DNA of 64,000 bases from Gymnopus androsaceus JB14 (lineage: Eukaryota; Basidiomycota; Agaricomycetes; Agaricales; Omphalotaceae). The notes beneath the pieces were generated by a model. It was not told the origin of the DNA, did not search any database, and saw only the letters and a list, made by a program, of their open reading frames with translations. Positions within the stretch are counted from its first letter, which is position 1; each line of letters opens with the position of its first letter. The position numbers and the translations under genes are program-made. Shown here one piece after another: positions 12,837 through 24,316 of the stretch. The stretch lies in NCBI GenBank assembly GCA_009733575.1, contig ML769404.1, positions 304,418-368,417 of the forward strand. The letters run 5' to 3'.

Positions 12837-13536
12837 TCAAGCAATCAAAGTGGAAGCAGTCGCAGAGTCGTATTTGAACGTAGGAGGAATCTGCTGCTTC
12901 GTCTTGTAGTAACGAGCAAGACTATAATGCAAGTCAGCTTTACGCCTTCTGAAACGAGGATTAAGAAAAACCCACCGGTGAATCCTGGACTCGATCAAAA
13001 TGAGACGGAACTTGGAGTCCTTGTCCTTTCGGTTGGTCTCCAAATGCTTGCGGACGGCAACCGCCTTTTTGATGAGGTGCCAAAGGTCCTCAGGGATGGA
13101 TGGGCCAAGTCCTATCCCGTTAACAAAAAGGTATATCCCAGATTAAAGGGAAAGATTGAGGGAGAAGGAAAGAGAGATGATGCATGAGTTCTTCAAGTCG
13201 ATAACCAGCCAAGAAAAAAAAACCTTTCCGAAGAGAGGAGCGGACATACCCTGGCTTTTAAGGATACGAAGAATCTTGTTTCCAGTCACGAATCGGACTT
13301 GGGGAATACCATGCGAGTCACGGAGAGTAACACCGATTTGCGAAGGAGTAAGACCCTTTCGGGCAAGTTTGATGATGTGGTCAACGACATCCTCTGGAGT
13401 TGTCTTCAACCAGGTTGGAGGTGCCCGGCGGTAAGGAAGGGCAGAAGAAGCTGGAAAAAATGTTGAGAAAGACTAACGAGCAAGCGGAAAAAGTCTACTC
13501 ACAAATACCCTTTCCGGGAGCGTGCATACGACCCAT
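12837..13536 (-). CDS. RPS13: 40S ribosomal protein uS15 (S13)
   Basis: Exons 13536-13503, 13450-13250, 13111-12976 and 12921-12837 join in phase to 151 residues, the usual eukaryotic length. The start is [12 protein letters not shown], followed by [34 protein letters not shown] and a [14 protein letters not shown] stretch. The C-terminus has [20 protein letters not shown] split by the last intron. uS15 binds the central domain of 18S rRNA in the small subunit. Intron 2 is 138 nt, longer than the other introns here. The gene is intact and divergent from the GH3 gene, with only 186 bp between the two starts. Confidence 0.97.
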
Positions 13537-13722
13537 GGCTGCCTAAAATTTGGTGGTAACGACGAGTAAAAAGAGGGTGTCTTGAGGTTCCGTCGACGCG
13601 GTTTGGAATTGAACTTGATTTTTTGATTGGTAATAAAAATGGCTAGGTATCCCACAGTCCATGTGAGTGATGGGTATCTTATCTTATCGTACCGGAACGG
13701 AAGACTATACTTATTCGATAAC
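13537..13722. promoter_or_regulatory. Bidirectional promoter between RPS13 and the GH3 gene
   Basis: Only 186 bp separates the two divergent start codons (13536 minus, 13723 plus), so the transcripts must share or overlap their upstream regions. AT-rich stretches are present. No named factor site was recognised with confidence. Confidence 0.5.
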
Positions 13723-15800
13723 ATGAAGCTAACGGATGAACTCAAGAAAGAAATCGGCCAGGTTTGAGTACTCCAAGCGATCCATTCTTGTGCTTAACCT
13801 CGTTACTTACAGCACTTCATTTTCGGATTCCACGGATCGACACCCTTCTCTTGCGAAGGGAACTGACATTCTGACGCTCACTGGTCCAGGCTACTGGGTT
13901 GGAAATGTCATTTTCATGAAGCGAAACGTCATAGAGCCGGACGATGCTCAAGAGAGTTCACGAGCGCAGGTAATCGCATCTCATATTGCTGGGCTTCAAC
14001 AGCATGCCCGCGATGCAGGCCAAACCATGGCATTGGGAATCGGAACAGATCAAGAAGGAGGTTAGTATCCGCACCCATATATATGTGTGCGATCCTTCAT
14101 CGTACACTAGGCTTGGTCTCTGCCTTTAGCACAAGCGGCGTTGCGACACTCTTGTGAGCATTAGATAACGCAGAATGCTTGATACTTTCTCAATGCATGC
14201 TACTAGCCCTGGAGCAATGGCACTTGCGTCCATCCCGAATGTCGAAACCGGCGGCACACTCAAGTCCTCGTTGGACGTTGCAGAGGCCGTTTACGCTGCT
14301 CAAGGTGCCGAATTGAATCATCTTGGTGTCAATTGGGTGTTCGCGCCTGTTGGTGATGTTAACAGTGAACGAGAGAACCCCGTAATCGGATTACGGAGCT
14401 TTTGGAGATGGTATGTCTCCCTTCAACATACTTTTACATTATCTGAACCTTTGTTAGACCCCGAACGCGTCGCACAGTATGTCCAGTCCTCATGCAAAGG
14501 CTTGACGAGTGTAGGTATCGCACCAAGCGTCAAGCACTTCCCAGGTCACGGCGATACTCGTGTCGATTCTCATCTCGGACTGCCCCGAGTCTGGAAGGAA
14601 TGGGACTCCAAGCCCGATGCGACAGGCTTGGAAGATATCGAGTTGATTCCATTCAGACGACTGATCGAGAATAAAAGTACTTGCAACAACGAATCCGATA
14701 TGATCACCATCATGACCGGGCATATGTCCCTTCCACTTGTCACTGGGAAAGGCGACGAACCAGCCTCCTTAAGCGCTGCTGTCACGAATGGAATCCTCCG
14801 GGAGAAAACGAAAGGCTTGGGTTTCGAGGGCGTCATCGTGACCGATTGTCTCGAAATGAACGCTATATCCAAGACGAAAGAAGATTTGGAGAAGGAGAAG
14901 AAAGGGGAACCCACGAGCGAAGGAATCGGCGCGAATCCCGGGACAAATGTCAAAGACGAGGCTGACAGAGGAGGCGAATGGGCAGGTGGACCGGGGATCG
15001 AAGAGGGTGCTATCCTGGCTCTCGAAGCCGGAGCAGACGTTGTGATGATATGTCATACGTTCGAAAAACAAAAGGGAGCCGTCGAGCGTGTATGGGAGGC
15101 AGTTGAGAGCGGCAGGATATCTCTTGACAAGCTGAGGGAAAGCTCGACGAGGATTACAAGGTGGAAAAAGGCTTTACATCTGGAATGGGACCTGTATGAT
15201 CAACGCGGGCCCTGGAATCAAGCTACTTGGGCCCAACTCAAACGTCAACACGCTGAGCTGAGCACTACTGCTTACAGCAGAATAGTGGCGTGCTTGAAGG
15301 AAGGAGAAATGTTGAATACGAACAGCAAAGTGGTTATTTTCACTCCGGCGATGGAAAGTTACAACTTGGCTGTTGATGATGCGGAGGGCGTCCTAAGGAC
15401 CAAAGAAGGCGCGGTTCGAAATACAGCAGGTGCTTCCTTCATTTCTTTTACGGAGGCTATCAGGATGCGCATTCCCGAAGCACACCATGTAGTTTTTGGA
15501 CAAGGCGATATCGACTCTCTTCACGTAGCGGCTGATGAACAAGTCGTTTTCACCCTCAGAAACGCGGATCGTGGAAGATGGCAGCTGCAAGCTCTCGAAA
15601 GGGTGTTAGCTTTGGTTAAGCGACAAATTGTCGTTGTTTCCAGTAGTACACCTTACGACCTCGTAGGATTTGAGAGCGTGCACCGTACTCCGTATGTTCA
15701 TCTAGCATGTAACGAGTATACCAAACCTGCCTTGGAAGCAGTCGCAAAGGTTATCTTTGGCGAACAGAAACCTGTCGGAAAGTTACCTGTCGTCGTGTAG
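13723..15800 (+). CDS. Glycoside hydrolase family 3, beta-N-acetylhexosaminidase-like, with two +1 frame breaks
   Basis: Exons 13723-13761, 13813-14060, 14111-14153, 14207-14410 and 14458-15800. The start gives MKLTDELKKEIGQ joined to HFIFGFHG, as in cytosolic NagZ-like GH3 enzymes. Further signatures are GIGTDQEGG-LVSAFS, FPGAMALA (built across a splice), SVKHFPGHGDT and GFEGVIVTDCLEM, which carries the nucleophile aspartate. An insert of about 50 residues (KEDLEKEKKG...) follows. The enzyme would remove terminal GlcNAc from chitin- or glycan-derived substrates; no signal peptide is seen. Two single extra bases interrupt the frame: a T near 13845-13850 and a T in the TTTT run at 14400-14403, where SFGDDPER is expected. 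Exons sum to 1,877 nt; less two bases gives 624 residues. Either assembly errors or a pseudogene allele. Confidence 0.85.
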
Positions 15801-16025
15801 TAGTAAATATCATAGCATCATGGGGAAGATCTGTTTCTATTTTACTACAATAACCCACACTCCAGAACTTTTAGGTAGGTACGTTCGCGAAACATAAGAA
15901 TATAATATGTGGTGTCTTGTCGTGAGCGATGGATAATTAATGATTCCTCCCCAATGCATACCCTTCCCCGAAACCGTGGAGTGCCTCTCCTCTCCTCTTC
16001 ACAAGAACCAAATTGTGAGCGTCGA
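15801..16025. other. Shared 3' region of GH3 and KAR2
   Basis: About 225 bp between convergent genes, without coding potential. The poly(A) regions of both transcripts should lie here. Confidence 0.4.
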
Positions 16026-18500
<2,475 letters not shown>

Positions 18501-18555
18501 GGTGGTGAAAGAGCAAATGTCGAAATTCAAAGTTGTAGTGCTTTTATTACCGACC

Positions 18556-18588
18556 TGACGTGTCAAGCGTACGTGGCTGGTCCACGTG
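18556..18588. promoter_or_regulatory. Candidate unfolded-protein-response elements upstream of KAR2
   Basis: TGACGTGTC (18556-18564), ACGTGG (18571-18576) and CCACGTG (18582-18588) cluster 56-88 bp upstream of the KAR2 start. They resemble the TGACGTG core bound by bZIP factors of the unfolded protein response (Hac1/XBP1 class), which control BiP in other eukaryotes. Binding here is inferred from spacing and sequence only. Confidence 0.45.
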
Positions 18589-18651
18589 TCGAGGAAACGG
18601 ATCCGACAACGGCCCGGTTTTGGAAATCATCTTGTCCTCCGGACACTATCC

Positions 18652-18816
18652 TTACTGGCCTAAATTACCGTAAGAACCACTAGCACTTCCATATCCTCCA
18701 TGGTTGTGGTCCATCCTATGCCCTAAAGAGCTGGAAAATGATGGTCCCCAAGGTCGGAAGGAAAGAATGGAGAGGAGGCTAGAAAATAAGCAGAGGATAC
18801 GGGAGAGGAACTTCAT
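18652..18816 (-). CDS. Possible very small secreted protein
   Basis: A 54-codon frame starts MKFLSRILCLFSSLLSILSF, a short basic start and a hydrophobic segment like a signal peptide. The tail is rich in G, S, H and N (HRMDHNHGGYGSASGSYGN). It lies about 150 bp upstream of KAR2 on the same strand and is the last candidate gene before the transposon region. No homologue is recognised and length alone makes it weak. Confidence 0.25.
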   Translation of the reverse strand: MKFLSRILCLFSSLLSILSFRPWGPSFSSSLGHRMDHNHGGYGSASGSYGNLGQ

Positions 18817-19391
18817 GTCGACGCAATAATGTTGTGTAGAATGCTTCACGCTTCGATACCTCAAAGGTCTGACATATTTCAGTTGGCAAACATCATTTTT
18901 CATAAAATTTCAAGCGTCGATTTTCGATTTCTGAGTCAATTCTTTTGCTATTGCCTAGACATTAATATTTGCGGAATCTACAGTCTTTCTGCCGCTGATC
19001 GTCTGATAATTTTGAGTGCCATTGCGAGTTTGCAGGCTACCAGTATCCTGGGATATGGTTGTTCCAAGTCTGCCCAAATTTACTGGAGTTTACGGCTCAT
19101 GGCACATGTCTGGGCCACTTTTGCCACTTTTCAAAACATGTAAGGGATAGATAAGGCGGTGCCGCTACTGTATAAGATAAGTCTGCTAGAGTATCTATAA
19201 ATCAATTCTATTCAATGAGGTTTGGCTGGGGCTTGGCCCCACATACCCGCCCGTGGATGTGCCGTCCCAGACAGAGCCAGAGCTCCGAAACCATGTCCCA
19301 GCGGGTGGGCACCCAAACCAAGCTATGGCTTGGCATTCATTGAAAAATATATGTATCAATACCGTGGATACATGAATCTATAAGTGAGTCT
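18817..19391. other. Transition from genes to repeats, no gene seen
   Basis: No recognisable coding region. Short frames with phenylalanine-rich or cysteine-rich translations carry no motif. The first transposon (a solo LTR) begins at 19397. Confidence 0.4.
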
Positions 19392-20125
19392 GGTATTGTT
19401 AAGCCCGTGCAGCCCAGATCGAAGCGGCGGGAAATCGATCGCAAATCGATCATGGGAATCGACCAATGTCGATCGATCGATGACCTGGGTTGGACCTTTG
19501 AAGTAATGGGACTTGGCGAAGCTATTAGCAACACCCTTAACACACTGTAATGTGTCCCAGAGGAAAGGAGTGGAAGAAGGGCGGAGCGGAGCGAACACAC
19601 AGCCGCAAGTCGATCGCAAATTGATCGGCGGAGATGTCGGAATTAAGAATAGAGAAGATCAGCTAGGCTAAGTTGATTTTCGAACTCAAGTTACGATACA
19701 TGGTATACTACTTAAATACTAGTGAGTTTGGATAAACAGATAAATGTAAAGAACAATAAGTAATATATATCCGGGAGTGTATTCAGTAAGTATAACAATA
19801 AAGTAATTCAGTAAGAAAGACAAAAGAATATAAGAGGAATAAAACAATAAGTATTGGAAAGTGTGTCCAAACATGATAGGGATGTTTCCGAAGGTAAAGG
19901 GCAGCTATCAGATTGATATGTCAATCAATCGATGGCGATTGATCGGAAATCGGCGGCAAGTGTCGATGATCGGCAGCGAGTGTCGGACGTCGGCAACGAG
20001 CGGTGATGATTGTAGGGATATAACAGTAGTTACATCAAAAGGTTGATTGATCAATGGCAAATGATCGGAAATCGGCGGTAAGTGTCGGAAATGATCGGTG
20101 ATGATAGCATGGATATAACAGGTAT
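19392..20125 (+). mobile_element. Solo LTR, copy 1, with 5-bp target duplication
   Basis: The unit 19397-20120 (724 bp) begins TGTTAAGCCC and ends GGATATAACA, so it has TG...CA ends with TGTTA/TAACA terminal inverted repeats. It is bounded by the duplicated ggtat (19392-19396 and 20121-20125). A close copy in the same orientation lies at 53107-53850. No internal retroviral genes are attached, so it is a solo LTR left by LTR-LTR recombination. The LTR is unusually rich in GATCGAT-type repeats. Orientation is arbitrary. Confidence 0.9.
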
Positions 20126-20379
20126 TTTATGTGCTTTACGGTAGTCATCCAAAGTTCACTTCAGTCTGGAAATCTGGTCAGGATTATAGCCCTTTATAAT
20201 GTGGGTGGGAAGAATTTCCTTAAAACAATGCCAATATATAAGAAAGTCCAGCCCCCAATAGCTGCGACAACCTCTGGGGAAACTTTTACAATGAGTAATT
20301 CCACAGCCCTGCCAATTCAGAAACTGTGGCCCTGCATGTTCAGCAGACCCTTCCCTTTCCAGATCAAATCACAGAAGGC

Positions 20380-22100
20380 AAGGAAGGTTCATTTATTGCT
20401 GTTTTCAAAAAGGCTTGCACGCACCAATTTTTCATGCGGAATGATATATATTCGATTTTTGCGTGTTGGACGACACCCGAACTGTTTTCGGTTGTAACTC
20501 ATGCAATTCTCAATTGAAACACTGAAAGTTTTATATTTTCTGGATCTATGTCATATTCTGCAGACACAACATAAGAAATCTGGGCTCCTTGGTGATTACA
20601 ATACGTAGTTCTTGCATTTGACAGTGTCACAACTGTTTAAGCTGAAGCTCTCTCAATTCAGCACCAGGAATGAGAATCTTTGTAATTTCTGAATCTACTA
20701 CATATTCTTCAGGCGCACCATAAAAATTGTGCTGAAATTGTCCCGAAGAAATGGTTTTGTCAACACTTGAAGTTTCCAACCAATATACAGGCAGTCCTCT
20801 TCAAGCGAGACTTTCTTGTACATTGCAATGTACATGTTAAAAACACTGTAAATCAGTACCAGGTCATTGGAGTTGTTTTTGGATGGATCTAAGGGGACTG
20901 GGTCTGATCATCATTATGGTTGGCTGCATCTGGGCAGAAGTTGATGACCGCTACAAAAGTTGTCACTGGAATTATTGGATTTGGACCTGGGGAGCTGGGT
21001 CGACTGAAAATCGAATTGAGTTAGGTTTCAGTCCAGAGCATAAAGATCCACAGAACGTACCACTATCCAATCCTGCTCATTTGACCCAAACTCAACTACT
21101 TCAAGGTTTGAAATCCCAGCCTCAGCACAGCCAATTTTCCAGTTTCAGCTATTCTAGTGTCCTTCTACAATCCTATATACAATCCCAAGACCGCAATATT
21201 CATCTTTTCAGTGGTGGAGATGACAGATGAACTAAAACTTGGCCAAAACTGGGTGGGAGCTGTGGTTGATCTCATGTACAAACAGTACACAATATTCTTC
21301 TATTTTTATAGCCTTGTTAGGTTCGTTCCAAGCCTCTTCACAGGTGGTCCTGTGGACCGGACACGTGGAAACTGTTTGCTCTTGTATTTGTTTGCCATTC
21401 TTTGCGTGCCTTCCTGTGAAGAGGCTTGCCGCAAAGTGCGCTGATTTGGGGGAGTCAATGGGTGCCTGATGGCAACTGCCACAGTGACGCTGGTGCTTAA
21501 AAACTTGATCACTCTCGTCGAAACATTTCTACGCTCTTTAAACACATCGAATTTTTTTTCCTGAGCATACCAGAACACAATATAGATCCTATGCATTATA
21601 TCTCCCAGTCCATTTGTCTGCAGACTGAGCTGGACATACTTTGTGAATGGTATAAGTTAAGCTTCAATTTCCTGGAATGTGCAATTGAACATGCAAATTT
21701 TATTGCAATATTGTATTTTCTCCTCATAAGTATGTACACATTCCTCTTTAGCACCTTCTAGGCTACAACTTTGTCTCTCAAAGTAAGAGATTTGGTCTGA
21801 TATTGCAATTCCATGGACTCAAGAAGACTCCCGGCATCCAAGACACTTTGCGGCAAGCCCCTTCTAGCAAAGGTCGCCTATGGCGTCCCGGGCCGGAGCC
21901 GAAGGACTTGTTCACGAACCTATAGCCTTGTATCTGCAGAATAAGCAGTAGATTCAGAAAAAAAAGAGCTTTTTGTGATTGAAGAAGAATTGAGCGAGCT
22001 ATGAATGAAAACAGTTGGAATGTCACTGAATGCGCAAAAAATTGAACATATATCATTCCCACGTGAAAATTTGACCCACGCAAGCCTTTTTGAAAACAGC
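20380..22100. repeat. Large imperfect inverted repeat region of unknown origin
   Basis: About 20385-20560 on the plus strand (translating LLFSKRLARTNFSCGMIYI) matches the reverse complement of about 22095-21930 (LLFSKRLAWVKFSRGNDIC). A second shorter inverted pair sits inside, at about 21418-21440 and 21840-21862 (both contain GCTTGCCGCAAAGTG). Spacing is about 1.4 kb between the outer arms. No transposase is recognised between them. It may be a decayed transposon or two inverted copies of one. Confidence 0.5.
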
Positions 22101-22387
22101 AATAACCATGTGTTGTGGTTTGCCAGAGTTGTCGATGTATCTGAATAGAGAGAATTCAGCTGGTACATTAGCATTGACCTCCAGGTGCTTCTTCATTGCA
22201 GTAAAGGGGCATAATATTCTCAGCTTGTTATGTTGAGCTACACCTGTAACTGAGGCTCCAGTCTCTTTGGTTGTTTTTGTCCAGGAGATGCAGAAATGGG
22301 TGTGTTGTCAGGATGGAGGGAGAAATTAATTGGTGTATTGCGAGCAACATGGTGTTTTGGGCTGAATCCAGATTTTGTAGGTATTGT

Positions 22388-22628
22388 CAGCCTCCTTCCC
22401 AGGCTTCGGGACTTCACAGTCCATTTGAGCCAAATTAGAAAAGATACCTGTCCCTATGCCTGGTGGATTACACTGCATGCCTTGTTTGGCTTCAATATAA
22501 AAGTTATTGTACATGGCACACTGAAGCCAAACAAGGCATGCAGTGTAATCCACCAGGCATAGGGACAGGTATCTTTTCTAATTTGGCTCAAATGGACTGT
22601 GAAGTCCCAAAGCCTGGGAAGGAGGCTG
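22388..22628. repeat. Near-perfect 107-bp inverted repeat (hairpin)
   Basis: Arms 22388-22494 and 22522-22628 are reverse complements with one mismatch over 107 bp, separated by a 27-nt loop. A transcript would form a long double-stranded stem. It sits just outside the left end of the gypsy element. No protein-coding role is seen. Confidence 0.92.
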
Positions 22629-22922
22629 AGGTATTGTAAGTTCTCCTGTATCATTAGGTGTTAGGTTACCATTGAATACATATTCGCAATTTTGTACAGA
22701 CCAAGTCTCCAGTGGTATGACTAAGATGGCCTAGACTCTAGCCTGACCCCCTACTCCATGTGCCCCCATTTAAAAAATGGCGACTTCCTTGTCGCCTGGC
22801 TCTCCTACTCCTCTCCTTCTTGTAATCCTTTGATTTCCCTCTGTGCTGCCTCTAGTTTTGTACCTGGCCTTGGTGGGAACCCCCTCAAACTTCTTGAAGA
22901 GAACAACCCCTCTATTGGTATT

Positions 22923-23041
22923 TGTCAGAGCAGACATTCTACAGACTATAGGTGCCTTATATATATTACATAATCCAACTACTCTTATCATCCTACCACG
23001 ACATCTCCATATACATACTGCTCTACTAGCCTGTCCTGTCA
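22923..23041 (+). repeat. 5' LTR of the gag-only element
   Basis: 119-bp TG...CA repeat, nearly identical to 24204-24316. The internal sequence begins ggttatggg, the position expected for a primer-binding site. Confidence 0.9.
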
Positions 23042-23188
23042 GGTTATGGGCCCCGAAACGCCTTAATTCACCACTGCTGGCTCCATAAAATCATATCTCG
23101 CTACTAAACTCACACCCCGCCACTCATCTACACTCCGACCAACCTACCGACCTACCAACTGACCGATTACTAACCGACTACTGATATT

Positions 23189-24103
23189 ATGGGAAACGAC
23201 GACGAAAAGAATCTCCTAAAAGGAAAATTGAACTACCAATCTTGGAAAATCCGTACCCAGGCAACTGCCCGCTCTCGAAATTTGCTGGATACACTTAACA
23301 GAGTGGATACTCAGCCATTAACTGGAGTGAATAGCAAAGGGTATAAAGCATGGAGGGACAGACAAAATGCTGCATCCGAGTTGTTGATAAAGAGAATGGA
23401 TGACAATCAGCTCCACCATACCATGAGTTACGAAATGGATCCCGCTGGCTTATGGCACCATCTGAGCGCTGTTCACGAGGGTTCTGGACTTGGAGGACTC
23501 ATGGAGGCATGGTGAAACTTCCACAATGTTCGTTATACAGACTGGAATGATGATGTTTCTGACACAACTGGAGAAATCCACTCCCTCGCCAATCATTTAA
23601 CGACTAACTACCAAGATGAACCATCCCCGAATCAGATTATTTTGCGGATGATGTCCGCACTACCAACCGAGTTTAATTCATTGATTACCATCCTTGACAA
23701 CAGCACTACTACCCTTACTGTTGATGTTGTTGAACAACGAATCATTAGCACCTGGAAGGATCTGAAGACAAAGAAAGATGAAGAAAGGAGATGAGTCATT
23801 TCAGCAATGTATGCTAGTCCTCCTGGTACTATCCCCTTGAATAGTGACTATCCTGGATTATCTGCAACTGGACCACCGAGATTAGGAGCTTCCTATGACA
23901 CAACTTGTACCAACCCAAGGTGCAGGAGAAAGGGCCATACAATTGACCAGTGCTTCTGGGAAGGAGGAGGGAAGGATGGCCAGTTCCCAGACTGGTATGT
24001 TGACTTGCATCATACCCGAGGTCAGACTACTCCCACTCCTACACCTATCACAACCTTTGCATCTGTTATCCCTGTTACAGCTGGCAGACATTTTGCCTTG
24101 TAA
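23189..24103 (+). pseudogene. Copia-type gag (UBN2-like) with zinc knuckle, two internal TGA stops
   Basis: The start is MGNDDEKNLLKGKLNYQSWK, followed by an AWRDRQNAASELLIKRMDD segment and ADLTTNYQDEPS-like gag helices, as in copia gag (UBN2 family). The C-terminal knuckle is CTNPRCRRKGHTIDQCFWEGG, close to the CX2-4C-H-C type. Two TGA codons interrupt the frame, at about 23513 and 23792, both without a frame change. The rest stays open. It would coat element RNA if translated. Because both stops are TGA, recent point mutation or deamination is plausible. Confidence 0.8.
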
Positions 24104-24203
24104 TGTATGTTTTTCAGGAGGAGTTTACATCCCTTTATATTCTTGTTATATTCATTATTCTCACTGTCATACTAAACCCTACTAGTCCTTGTCTGAGGAG
24201 GAG

Positions 24204-24316
24204 TGTCAGAGCAGACATTCTACGGACTATAGGCGCCTTATATATATTACATAATCCAACTACTCTTATCATCCTACCATGATGTCCCCATATACATACT
24301 GTAGCCTGTCCTGTCA
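24204..24316 (+). repeat. 3' LTR of the gag-only element
   Basis: 113-bp partner of the 5' LTR, lacking 6 nt near its right end. Followed by the gtatt target duplication. Confidence 0.9.
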
